Shown: positions 1 to 6,711 of the stretch, piece after piece | Position numbering within the stretch: the stretch's first letter is position 1 | Layout: the number at the start of each line of letters is the position of its first letter | IMG/VR virus record: IMGVR_UViG_3300024520_000367 | Coordinates: 1 to 29,205 of that record | Strand: one strand, 5' to 3' | DNA length: 29,205 nt | Source: a virus | Program-made: the position numbers and the translations under genes | Notes under the pieces: model-generated | What the model was told of the DNA's origin: nothing | Databases searched by the model: none | What the model saw: only the letters and a program-made list of their open reading frames with translations

Positions 1-1
1 C

Positions 2-1291
2 ATAGTTCACGTATTAAAGGAGGCCGACGGGCTGAGCGAGGAGATCACGCGGCCAATAGTCGAGAAAGTTCTCGCGAGGGCTGAGATTTCTCAAAATAAC
101 AAGCTTTCGAAAATTGAGAGCCTTGAGATTTTTATTAATTCGAATTACCGACTTAAGCGAAACGAGATAACCAGAGCGATCGAGAGCGGCTCCGAGGAGC
201 TTGATTCGAAATTTTTCAACACGGTGTACATTCGAGCGCGAAAAGAAGTCGATGATAAAATCAAATACGAGGAAATCGACAGGTTAATCGGCTCCGATTT
301 TATAGAGTCGTATAATCCTATAATCGAGTTTTTCGAGAAGAACGCCCACGAGCAGCCGAAAGGCATGATAAAAAAGCTTTGTGACTCAATAGACAGCCCT
401 AATGAATACAAGGATTTATTTATTAAAAAATGGCTCGTCGGAGCTATCTCGGCGGCTCACGGAGTACATTCGCCGCTAATGTTGGCACTAACTGGAGGGC
501 AAAATACGGGTAAAACTCAATTTTTTAGGCGATTAATGCCTGACGAATTAAAATCCTATTACGCCGAGTCGAAGCTCGACGCGGGAAAAGATGACGAAAT
601 ACTCATGTGTCAAAAATGGTTTATTTGCGACGATGAATTCGGAGGAAAGTCGAAAAACGAGGCGAAAAGATTAAAGGAATTGACATCAAAGGACTTTTTT
701 ACGCTTCGTGAGCCGTACGGGCGAAACAATGTCAGATTGAAACGTTTCTCGGTTCTTTGCGGAACGTCTAACGATGAGAAAATCCTAAACGATCCGACAG
801 GAAATCGAAGGATTATTCCCGTAAGCGTGAGAAGTATTGATTTTGATCTGTACAATTCAATCGATAAAAAACTCCTATTAATTGAGGCTTATCATCTGTA
901 CAAAAACGGATTTAAATGGGAAACCTCAGCAGCCGATATTTTAGCACTTTCTGAGGGTACGGATCAATTCGAGCAGGTGGTCATCGAGAAAGAAATGATT
1001 ATGCAATTTTTCAAGCTTCCGAGCCTCTCAAGCGACACCGATCCGGAGGGTATAGTCTACCTTCAAGCGAGCGAAATAAAGTCCGAGATAGAGCGAAAAT
1101 CCTTGCAAAGAATTAACATTTTCAAGCTAACCGCCGAGCTTCTGAGGCTCGGATTTGTCGAGGAGTCTCGAAAAGTTTTCGGAAACACGCTCCGAGTTTA
1201 TCAAATGATACGACTAAACGAAGGCTCTCAGGGTGAGCGCGGGGTGGGTGGTGATGACAACATCAAGCCGATAGATTTGGGAATGTTTTAA
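2..1291 (+). CDS. VapE-like replication NTPase, 5' end outside the window
   Basis: The reading frame is open from the first bases of the window, so the protein is N-terminally truncated; about 429 residues are visible. A P-loop GGQNTGKT lies at 494-517. It is followed by a Walker B-like FICDDEF, then LREPYGRNNVR and the GTSND...LNDPTGNRR block. That order is diagnostic of the virulence-associated E (VapE/VirE) family of helicase-like P-loop NTPases found in phage and island replication modules. The segment before it (FINSNYRLKRNEITRAIE) resembles the linker that joins this domain to an N-terminal primase-like part in Bacteroidota homologues; that part, if present, is upstream of the window. 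A GTG at 224 is an internal codon and not the start. The likely role is origin unwinding or replication initiation in the host cytoplasm. Family assignment is firm; biochemical role is inferred from the family. Confidence 0.9.
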   Translation: MVHVLKEADGLSEEITRPIVEKVLARAEISQNNKLSKIESLEIFINSNYRLKRNEITRAIESGSEELDSKFFNTVYIRARKEVDDKIKYEEIDRLIGSDFIESYNPIIEFFEKNAHEQPKGMIKKLCDSIDSPNEYKDLFIKKWLVGAISAAHGVHSPLMLALTGGQNTGKTQFFRRLMPDELKSYYAESKLDAGKDDEILMCQKWFICDDEFGGKSKNEAKRLKELTSKDFFTLREPYGRNNVRLKRFSVLCGTSNDEKILNDPTGNRRIIPVSVRSIDFDLYNSIDKKLLLIEAYHLYKNGFKWETSAADILALSEGTDQFEQVVIEKEMIMQFFKLPSLSSDTDPEGIVYLQASEIKSEIERKSLQRINIFKLTAELLRLGFVEESRKVFGNTLRVYQMIRLNEGSQGERGVGGDDNIKPIDLGMF

Positions 1292-1317
1292 AAAAACGAC
1301 CTCAAGTAGCTGAGTAT

Positions 1318-1348
1318 AAGCCCCTTAATTGATTTTAAGGGGCTTTTT
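1318..1348 (+). terminator. Intrinsic terminator after the VapE-like gene
   Basis: An 11-bp perfect stem (AAGCCCCTTAA at 1318-1328 with TTAAGGGGCTT at 1335-1345) encloses a 6-base loop and runs into a T tract. It lies 26 bases after the stop codon and ends the upstream replication operon. Confidence 0.88.
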
Positions 1349-1714
1349 ATTGCCTAATATCTTAATGTGGTTTAACTACATACTAAACCCTATATTAACC
1401 CTATATTAACCCTATTTAATAAATATCTTAACTCTATCTTATTATTATTAATTAATACACTTCACAGCTCTTGAGGCAATAAAAGTCTATTTAATAATAT
1501 TTAGATAGAGTACATATTTGAGCATTATAAAAACATAATGTTTTTTATTTTTTTTTCATATTCACTATTTTTTTTTTTACTAATTACAGAAACTAATCAG
1601 ACTTTGATTTCACGAATATGAACACCTATGTAATTATTTATAATTAAGTTACTGATTAACAGCAAGTTATGAAAAAAGTCTCTTTTACTTACATGGTATT
1701 AACAACGGTTTAAG
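1349..1714. other. AT-rich intergenic region, possible origin or control region
   Basis: About 370 bases without a convincing gene on either strand. The stretch is far richer in A+T than the flanking genes. It holds an 11-bp direct repeat (1386-1418), T tracts around 1541-1556 and 1567-1578, a short dyad AAAAACAT/ATGTTTTT around 1529-1545, and the pair ACTCTATCT (1431-1439) and AGATAGAGT (1503-1511). Its position next to the VapE-like replication gene makes a replication origin or a regulatory region plausible, but nothing here proves either. Confidence 0.45.
1386..1418. repeat. Three 11-bp direct repeats (AACCCTATATT type)
   Basis: AACCCTATATT occurs at 1386-1396 and again at 1397-1407 without spacing; a third, partly diverged copy AACCCTATTTA follows at 1408-1418. 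A period of 11 bp, close to one helical turn, would put a bound protein on the same face of the DNA. Iteron-like binding sites are possible. Slippage in AT-rich DNA is the simpler alternative. Confidence 0.7.
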
Positions 1715-1745
1715 TTGTGTTTACATATTTTAAATAGTATATTTG
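1715..1745 (+). promoter_or_regulatory. Bacteroidota-type promoter giving a probably leaderless mRNA
   Basis: TTG at 1715-1717 and TATATTTG at 1738-1745 match the Bacteroidota -33 and -7 (TAnnTTTG) elements with 20 bases between them. The ATG of the next gene is at 1749, only 3 bases after the -7 box, so transcription should begin at or beside the start codon. The spacing and both elements fit the known consensus; activity is inferred. Confidence 0.7.
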
Positions 1746-1748
1746 ATT

Positions 1749-2105
1749 ATGGACAAAAAAGAAAACTCAAGAATAGAAGTTATTGAGCTAAAATTAAAAC
1801 TCTTGGAATTGGATTTTAAGAGTTTTAAAGAGCTAATAACAAGCAAAAAAGAACCTAGAAAAAGGCTGATTGAAAACTCTCATAAATTTAGCGAATATGT
1901 GGAGGCTACGGAGGCTATAATAATAGAAAAAGAGGGGTTTAAACTTATAACCGCAAAAGAAGTGAGCGAAAAACTTAAAGAGATTTTTAATTACGAAATG
2001 AGCCCCAGAATTTGCGGCAAGGTCATGAAAAGCATCTACTCTAAGTACTCGGTAAAAATTGAGGGAAAGCCATTTTATAAATTAACCCTCAAAAATGAAA
2101 TATAA
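1749..2105 (+). CDS. Small protein with a possible winged-helix C-terminus
   Basis: A 118-residue protein that I do not recognise. The first third is Lys/Glu-rich and looks helical. Residues from about 65 (GFKLITAKEVSEKLKEIF) to the end read like helix, helix and beta-hairpin, as in a winged-helix domain; this is a guess from pattern only. A TTG at 1743 is in frame but forms part of the -7 promoter box, so ATG at 1749 is taken as the start. It overlaps the nuclease gene by 11 bases and is first in a four-gene operon. Its codon choice (AGA for arginine, few TCG or CGA) and higher A+T differ from most of the window, which may mark a recently acquired segment. An operon-linked accessory DNA-binding protein is one possibility. 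Confidence 0.75.
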   Translation: MDKKENSRIEVIELKLKLLELDFKSFKELITSKKEPRKRLIENSHKFSEYVEATEAIIIEKEGFKLITAKEVSEKLKEIFNYEMSPRICGKVMKSIYSKYSVKIEGKPFYKLTLKNEI

Positions 2106-2472
2106 ATCAGAACTACAATTACAGGCTATAATTTGGCAATGGTTCTACAACTCATTTCCAGAGTTTAGACTCCCGAAAGTGGGCAATAATCCAAGATGTT
2201 TGCTAATTCACAACTTATTGAACGCTAAATCTCACATAGAAGCCGCTAAGCTGAGCGGTGCGGGGTTAACTAAGGGGTTTCCAGACCTGACACTGTTTGT
2301 ACCTAGTAAAGGCTTTCACGGGCTTCATATTGAGTTGAAATTACAGGGGCAAAAACCGAGAAAGGAACAAATCGAAGTTTTAGAAGCTTTGAAAGCTCAA
2401 AATTATCAAACTTGCGTATGTGATAATCACGAAGACGCTCAGAAAATCATTAAAGAATATTTAGCATTATGA
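2095..2472 (+). CDS. VRR-NUC domain nuclease
   Basis: A 125-residue single-domain protein of the VRR-NUC family, a PD-(D/E)xK nuclease branch common in phages and related to FAN1-type and Holliday-junction-resolving enzymes. The core is visible: GAGLTKGFPDLTLFVP (catalytic Asp64), then HGLHIELKL (Glu80, Lys82), then a conserved Gln at residue 92 in KEQIEVLEAL. The length is that of the stand-alone phage form. The start overlaps the end of the preceding gene by 11 bases, and the stop overlaps the next ATG (ATGA at 2469-2472), so translation is probably coupled. The likely role is branched-DNA processing during replication, recombination or before packaging; the substrate cannot be read from the sequence. 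Confidence 0.88.
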   Translation: MKYKSELQLQAIIWQWFYNSFPEFRLPKVGNNPRCLLIHNLLNAKSHIEAAKLSGAGLTKGFPDLTLFVPSKGFHGLHIELKLQGQKPRKEQIEVLEALKAQNYQTCVCDNHEDAQKIIKEYLAL

Positions 2473-2642
2473 AGTACTTTATAACATTCTCAACAGGTGA
2501 CAGATTCGAAATAAACAAACCTTTAGCCTCTGGTGAGGTCGTTTTCTTCTTAGACATAGCAGGCGTAAAAACATCCGAAACGGTAACAGCGACCATTGAA
2601 ACGGACGTGTTAAACAATCGAATCGAATATACATCCGTATGA
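2469..2642 (+). CDS. 57-residue hypothetical protein
   Basis: A short gene that starts in the ATGA stop/start overlap with the VRR-NUC gene and ends in another ATGA at 2639-2642. The product (MKYFITFSTGDRFEINKPLA...) alternates polar and beta-branched residues and looks like a small beta-rich fold; it has no signal peptide and no cysteines. I do not recognise it. The coupling at its start and its clean reading frame between two replication genes support its being real. A possible role as a small partner of the neighbouring nuclease or exonuclease rests only on position. Confidence 0.7.
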   Translation: MKYFITFSTGDRFEINKPLASGEVVFFLDIAGVKTSETVTATIETDVLNNRIEYTSV

Positions 2643-2651
2643 TTTCTCATA

Positions 2652-2676
2652 CTTGGCTACCAAGGGCCGACGGTCC
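2652..2676 (+). promoter_or_regulatory. Two adjacent dyads in the leader of the exonuclease gene
   Basis: CTTGG-CTA-CCAAG (2652-2664) can fold into a small hairpin, and GGGCCG-A-CGGTCC (2664-2676) is an almost perfect dyad with one G:T pair. Both are GC-rich, unlike the A-rich stretch that follows up to ATG 2717. They may be an RNA structure or operator in the exonuclease leader. If translation instead starts at 2639 they are coding sequence. Confidence 0.35.
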
Positions 2677-2716
2677 AGACATAGAAAATAATCACAACAA
2701 AAAAACCAGTAAATAC

Positions 2717-3292
2717 ATGAAATATCTAATAATTGACATTGAAACGGGAGGATTCTCGAAGTATAAAAACGGAATATGTGAGATCGCTATCGAAGTTCTA
2801 AACGATGAGTTGAAAACCGTCGCATCGTATCAAACATTAATAAAACCGTATGAAAGGAGTGAAAGCGTACTTGAGTATGTCGGTCAGTTGGTGTCGTACA
2901 AAGATGACGCTATGGCGATTCACGGGATCACAATGGAGGAACTTGAATCGGAGGGGGTCACAAAGGAGCAAGTCATAAAAGAAGTGGCGCTACTAATAGA
3001 ATCGATGAGTGATAACATCATAATTGTCGGCCATAACCTCGAAGGCTTCGATTACCCTTGGCTTGTCGAATTCTTCAAAGCGGGCGGCGAGGATATGTTG
3101 AGCCCAATGATAGAATCAAAGATCGACACTTTAAAGCTTTTCAGAGAGTGGAGGGGCAAAGGATCAAAGAACTCCCTTTCTGATTTATCCAGAGAATTCG
3201 GAATAACTAACGAGTCAGAACACCGAGCCGCTGGAGACGTCGGAGCGACCGCCGAACTGCTAAGAATACTAGAAAAAAACGGATTAATTTAG
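2717..3292 (+). CDS. DEDDh 3'-5' exonuclease (DnaQ/RNase T-like)
   Basis: A 191-residue DEDDh exonuclease. Exo I is IDIETGG (Asp7, Glu9), Exo II is GHNLEGFDYPWL (Asp112), and Exo III is EHRAAGDVGAT (His169, Asp174), so all five catalytic residues of the DnaQ-like superfamily are present. Such enzymes remove nucleotides from 3' ends using two metal ions; in phages they act as stand-alone proofreading or DNA-degrading factors. The start is uncertain. ATG 2717 begins directly at the conserved MKYLIIDIETGG and has an A-rich leader typical of this genome. ATG 2639, in an ATGA overlap with the previous gene, would add 26 residues that do not look like part of the family. I prefer 2717. This is the last gene of the operon. 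Confidence 0.88.
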   Translation: MKYLIIDIETGGFSKYKNGICEIAIEVLNDELKTVASYQTLIKPYERSESVLEYVGQLVSYKDDAMAIHGITMEELESEGVTKEQVIKEVALLIESMSDNIIIVGHNLEGFDYPWLVEFFKAGGEDMLSPMIESKIDTLKLFREWRGKGSKNSLSDLSREFGITNESEHRAAGDVGATAELLRILEKNGLI

Positions 3293-3314
3293 TACGACGT
3301 TTTTCGATGTCCTT

Positions 3315-3366
3315 AAAAACCCCTATATTTGGCGAAAAAATCAAAGTCATTTATAGGGCTTTTTCT
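3315..3366 (+). terminator. Intrinsic terminator before the late genes
   Basis: CCCTATA (3321-3327) pairs with TATAGGG (3352-3358). An outer A5/T5 pairing (3315-3319 with 3360-3364) sits across one C-C mismatch, and a T-rich run follows. The loop of 24 bases is long for a terminator, so efficiency may be moderate. It ends the nuclease/exonuclease operon. Confidence 0.65.
3324..3331 (+). promoter_or_regulatory. TAnnTTTG -7 box of a candidate late promoter
   Basis: TATATTTG matches the Bacteroidota -7 consensus exactly. The -33 element is poor (TTTC around 3302). Initiation about 5-8 bases downstream would give a leader of about 60 bases before the small terminase ATG at 3395. The box overlaps the 5' arm of the terminator hairpin, so RNA begun here lacks that arm and cannot form the hairpin. 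Confidence 0.5.
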
Positions 3367-3394
3367 TGTTAATTCTTTTTACTAAATTGGAAGC

Positions 3395-3844
3395 ATGGGA
3401 GGAGGACATAAAAACATTAAACCAGAGGACGGAGTCCCATTTGAAAAAGGGAATCAAGCCGCTGCAAAATGGACCGAGGAGTCAGCGAACCAGCTCGCCG
3501 ACGAAATGCTCGAATGGATAAAGAGCGGCGGACATAGGCAGATTTTTTTTAACGAGTTTTTGCTGATAAACAAGGGCTTATACACTGATTTACCCGCGTA
3601 TTTATCAAGAAAGTACGACAGCTTTCGAAAAAAAATGGACATAGCCAACGAAACTCAGCGCGTTAAACTGCTAAAATACGGCGTCGAGGATACTCTAAAT
3701 CAAGGAATGACAAAATTCGCCTTAATGAATATTCACGGAATGAGTGAAAAAGTATCCACTGACAACAAAAACACCGAGGTAAAAATGACCGGCGCCGAGA
3801 GAAAAGCAAGAAAGGCCGAACTGATCAAAAAACTCAAAAAGTGA
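3395..3844 (+). CDS. Terminase small subunit (putative)
   Basis: A 149-residue, mostly helical, charged protein directly before the large terminase, as expected for the DNA-recognition subunit of the packaging motor. The N-terminus (MGGGHKNIKPEDG, then PFEKGNQAAAKWTEE) and the middle part (GHRQIFFNEFLLINKG, later IHGMSEK) resemble the small terminases of Bacteroidota phages; the C-terminus is very basic (KARKAELIKKLKK). The stop codon overlaps the GTG start of the large subunit by 4 bases, so the two are probably made in a fixed ratio. The role rests on position and general likeness rather than a diagnostic motif. Confidence 0.78.
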   Translation: MGGGHKNIKPEDGVPFEKGNQAAAKWTEESANQLADEMLEWIKSGGHRQIFFNEFLLINKGLYTDLPAYLSRKYDSFRKKMDIANETQRVKLLKYGVEDTLNQGMTKFALMNIHGMSEKVSTDNKNTEVKMTGAERKARKAELIKKLKK

Positions 3845-5310
3845 TAACTGACGAGGAGATCGAGGAGCTTGAGCACTTGCAGCGCCTCGACGATATCGAC
3901 AGCGCTCGCGCCTCTCTTTTGGGGTTTACTGAGTTGACTCTCGAAGGATTCGACCCCTCGGATTTTCACAAAAAATATTACGGAGTACTAGACCAGTTTT
4001 GCGAGGGCAAGATCAAGCGGCTTATTATATCGGTCCCGCCTCAACACGGCAAAAGTGAGGGCTCCTCGCGTCGTTTACCTGCTTACTTATTAGGCATTAA
4101 TCCCGACCTATCGATCGCGCTCGCCTCTTATAATGCCACTTTTGCAAAGAAATTCAATAGGCAAATTCAACGAATAATTGATTCGAAGGAATATGGAGAA
4201 ATTTTTCCAGAAACTTATTTAAACGAGTCAAATGTCGTCGCTGTCTCTGGAAGTTGGCTCAGAAACTCCGAGGAGTTCGAAATCGTTGATAAAAAGGGCT
4301 CGTTTAAGGCTGTAGGCGTCGGAGGCGGCTTAACGGGTAATAAGGTCGACATTATGATAATGGACGATCTTTACAAAGATTATCAAGACGCGACCAGCTC
4401 AACGATAAGCGAATCGGTTTGGGATTGGTACACGACCGTAGTACGAACCCGTTATCACAACGATTCGCAAGAGTTAATAGTGTTTACTCGTTGGGATGAA
4501 AACGACCTCGTAGGGCGTTTAGAAAAAAAAGGGCTCGTAGTTGATTACAACGGAGACGCGAAAACGATCGAAAAATTAGAGTCTAATCAGTTCCTAAAAA
4601 TCAATTTCGAAGCGATCAAAGAATCGGAGCCGACAGAGTTCGACGATAGAAAAAAAGGCAAGCCTCTTTGGGGTAAGCGTCACAGCGTCGAAAAATTAGA
4701 GGAAACAAGAGCGCTCGACCCTTCAAAATTTTCTGCTCTTTTCCAAGGTAATCCAAGGACAAAGGAGGGTCTAATGTACCGAGATTTTGACACATACGAA
4801 CAATTACCCAAGATTAAAATCGTAAAATCGTATACTGATACGGCTGACCAAGGCAAAGACTCGCTATGTTCAATCGTTTACGGCGTACCTCTGGACAAGG
4901 AAGATAAAAAGCTGTATTTAATCGACGTACTTTTCACTCAGAAAGGGATGGAAACGACCGAGCCGCTAACCGCTCAGATGCTGGAGCGTAACGGATCGCG
5001 TCAGAATATGATAGAATCAAATAACGGCGGGCGAGGATTCGCTCGAAATATTGACCGATTAACAAGTCCAGCCGTGAACATAAAGTGGTTTCATCAAAGC
5101 CAGAACAAATTCGCGAGGATTTTCTCGAATAGCGCGAGCGTAAACAGTACTTTCGTTATGCCTAAAGAATGGGCGGTAAAATATAAGGATTTTTACGACT
5201 CGATAAGCGATTACAAAAAGGACGGATCGACCAAACACGACGACGGGCCCGACTGTTTAACGGGTTGTTACGAAGTAGAATTCGCAAAAAGAAAATTTTT
5301 TGTACATTGA
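3841..5310 (+). CDS. terL: Terminase large subunit (packaging ATPase/nuclease)
   Basis: A 489-residue TerL. ATPase motifs: Walker A SVPPQHGKSE (about residues 64-73), Walker B IMIMDD (171-176) and coupling motif VFTRWDENDL (214-223). The C-terminal RNase H-like nuclease shows YTDTADQGKD (Asp333, Asp336), a middle IESNNGGRGFA, and HDDGPDCLTG near the end. Length and motif order are complete for this family. The start is GTG, overlapping the stop of the small subunit (GTGA). The enzyme drives DNA into the prohead and cuts it at the end of packaging; whether by headful or at fixed ends cannot be told from the sequence. Confidence 0.95.
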   Translation: MITDEEIEELEHLQRLDDIDSARASLLGFTELTLEGFDPSDFHKKYYGVLDQFCEGKIKRLIISVPPQHGKSEGSSRRLPAYLLGINPDLSIALASYNATFAKKFNRQIQRIIDSKEYGEIFPETYLNESNVVAVSGSWLRNSEEFEIVDKKGSFKAVGVGGGLTGNKVDIMIMDDLYKDYQDATSSTISESVWDWYTTVVRTRYHNDSQELIVFTRWDENDLVGRLEKKGLVVDYNGDAKTIEKLESNQFLKINFEAIKESEPTEFDDRKKGKPLWGKRHSVEKLEETRALDPSKFSALFQGNPRTKEGLMYRDFDTYEQLPKIKIVKSYTDTADQGKDSLCSIVYGVPLDKEDKKLYLIDVLFTQKGMETTEPLTAQMLERNGSRQNMIESNNGGRGFARNIDRLTSPAVNIKWFHQSQNKFARIFSNSASVNSTFVMPKEWAVKYKDFYDSISDYKKDGSTKHDDGPDCLTGCYEVEFAKRKFFVH

Positions 5311-5321
5311 TATGCAAGCCT

Positions 5322-5354
5322 TTTGTCGTTTATTTTTCGTATTATTGATATTTG
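5322..5354 (+). promoter_or_regulatory. Candidate promoter upstream of the portal gene
   Basis: TTTG at 5322-5325 and GATATTTG at 5347-5354 (7 of 8 to TAnnTTTG) are separated by 21 bases in the 63-base gap between terL and portal. A second partial box, CACATTTG, lies at 5360-5367. The gap is AT-rich and one of the few sizeable ones in the late region. Confidence 0.45.
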
Positions 5355-5373
5355 TTGAACACATTTGTAATTA

Positions 5374-6603
5374 ATGGGCGTATTTACTAAAATCGGCGAT
5401 TTGCTTAAAAGCACTCAAAAAGAAGTGATCGACCAAAAGAACACTTTTAAAAACGATTTACCTCGCGATTATTTACCGTCGAATTGGCATTTTAAGCGAA
5501 TAACCGACGAATTACTCGCGTCTTATGGTTTCGCTACGAATGCAGATGTTTACGCGATGATTTCGATGATCGCTTTTAAGTCGTCAGAAATTCCAATAAA
5601 TTTTTTAAGGCCAAATTATAAAGGCGAGCAAGTTATCGACACTAGCTCGGACGCTTACGGACTACTTTACGAGGATAAAGAGCAGGGCTATAAGTCCAAA
5701 ATCATCGAAATGATGACAAACATCCTGACAACGGGCGATTTATACATCGAGAAAGTGAATTCATTCTCAGGAAGTACTCCAGAGCGGCTGAGCGTTCTAA
5801 GGTCCGCAAGCGTTAAAACAGAGTTAAACGCGAACGGAGACACTATAGCACTAATGTACTGCGAAAATAGCAAGTATAGACGTATTGATTACGATAATGT
5901 TATACATATTGAACTATACGACCCTCTTTATAACCCGTACAACAAAGGTTTAAGCCCGTTGCAAGCGGGCTATCAAGTTTTAACGGCTTCAAATGACTTG
6001 CAGCTCGCGGCGTCTTCTCTTTACAAAAATCAAGGGTCGAGCGTTTTACTCAGCGACAACTCTGGAAGCATGAACGGCGATGATGAGTCCAAAGATTTAC
6101 AGAGAGCTTTAAACTCAAGAATCGGAGGCGCTGGAAAGGCTGGACAAGTTACCGTAACAAGCGCCGATGTTGCGCTCCATAATTTGGGCATGAGTTCGCG
6201 AGATTTGGAACTGATAAAGTCACAGCCTATTAAATTGCGCCAAATGTGCAATATTTACGGGGTCGATTCATCTTTTTTCAATGATCCGGACAATAAAACG
6301 TATAATAACAGGAAAACAGCCGAAAAAGCGCTTATTAATAACGGCGTAAAACCAAAATTTGAGCTAATAATCGAAGGTATCGAGCGAGATTTCAGAAAGG
6401 CCGAGAATGTATCTCTGGAATTCGACTATAGCGGCCTTGATTGCTTACAAGAGGACCAACGAGAGAGAGCCGAGAAAGATGTCATCGTATCGAATGGTAT
6501 TATAGGCGTTTTACAGTCGGGACTTTTACCCGCTCAACAAATACAAGTTTTGGTCGATGTTTGGGGCTATACTATTGAGGACGCTAAAAAAATCGTATTT
6601 TAG
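5374..6603 (+). CDS. Portal protein, HK97 type
   Basis: A 409-residue protein, typical in length for HK97-like portals. Characteristic parts are the early helix VYAMISMIAFKSSEIPINFL, the central strand-rich region that includes GDLYIEKV, NVIHIELYDPLYNPY followed by KGLSPLQAGYQVLTASNDLQ (the clip/stem region), and SFFNDPDNKTYNNRKTAEKA near the C-terminus. The portal forms the dodecameric ring at the head vertex through which TerL packages DNA and to which the tail joins. Neighbours on both sides (terL, then prohead protease and capsid) are in the canonical order. A small gene starts 3 bases after its stop. Confidence 0.92.
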   Translation: MGVFTKIGDLLKSTQKEVIDQKNTFKNDLPRDYLPSNWHFKRITDELLASYGFATNADVYAMISMIAFKSSEIPINFLRPNYKGEQVIDTSSDAYGLLYEDKEQGYKSKIIEMMTNILTTGDLYIEKVNSFSGSTPERLSVLRSASVKTELNANGDTIALMYCENSKYRRIDYDNVIHIELYDPLYNPYNKGLSPLQAGYQVLTASNDLQLAASSLYKNQGSSVLLSDNSGSMNGDDESKDLQRALNSRIGGAGKAGQVTVTSADVALHNLGMSSRDLELIKSQPIKLRQMCNIYGVDSSFFNDPDNKTYNNRKTAEKALINNGVKPKFELIIEGIERDFRKAENVSLEFDYSGLDCLQEDQRERAEKDVIVSNGIIGVLQSGLLPAQQIQVLVDVWGYTIEDAKKIVF

Positions 6604-6606
6604 AGT

Positions 6607-6711
6607 ATGGAAACCGTTAAAACGAAAAATATTGACCCCAAAAAAGTGAATGTTAAATCCTTAGAGGATTCAATAAAGCAGAAAAGCAGCGATAAACCCG
6701 TGAAAAAATGA
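6607..6711 (+). CDS. 34-residue peptide between portal and protease
   Basis: A short frame, METVKTKNIDPKKVNVK..., beginning with ATG 3 bases after the portal stop and ending in an ATGA overlap with the protease start at 6708. The product is lysine-rich with no hydrophobic segment. I do not recognise it. Tight coupling on both sides argues that it is translated. It may serve only to carry ribosomes across to the protease gene, or be a small head-assembly peptide. Confidence 0.5.
   Translation: METVKTKNIDPKKVNVKSLEDSIKQKSSDKPVKK

Noticed and set aside
1345-1484. 11-bp inverted pair TTTTATTGCCT / AGGCAATAAAA
   Set aside because: The arms are 118 bases apart and one arm overlaps the terminator T run; probably chance in AT-rich DNA.
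1538-1621. 27-codon frame rich in Phe in the AT-rich gap
   Set aside because: It is created by T tracts, has no leader or homologous pattern, and fits non-coding AT-rich DNA better.
1743-1748. TTG start for the gene at 1749
   Set aside because: The TTG is the last part of the TATATTTG promoter box. The ATG at 1749 follows it, so TTG is unlikely to be in the transcript.
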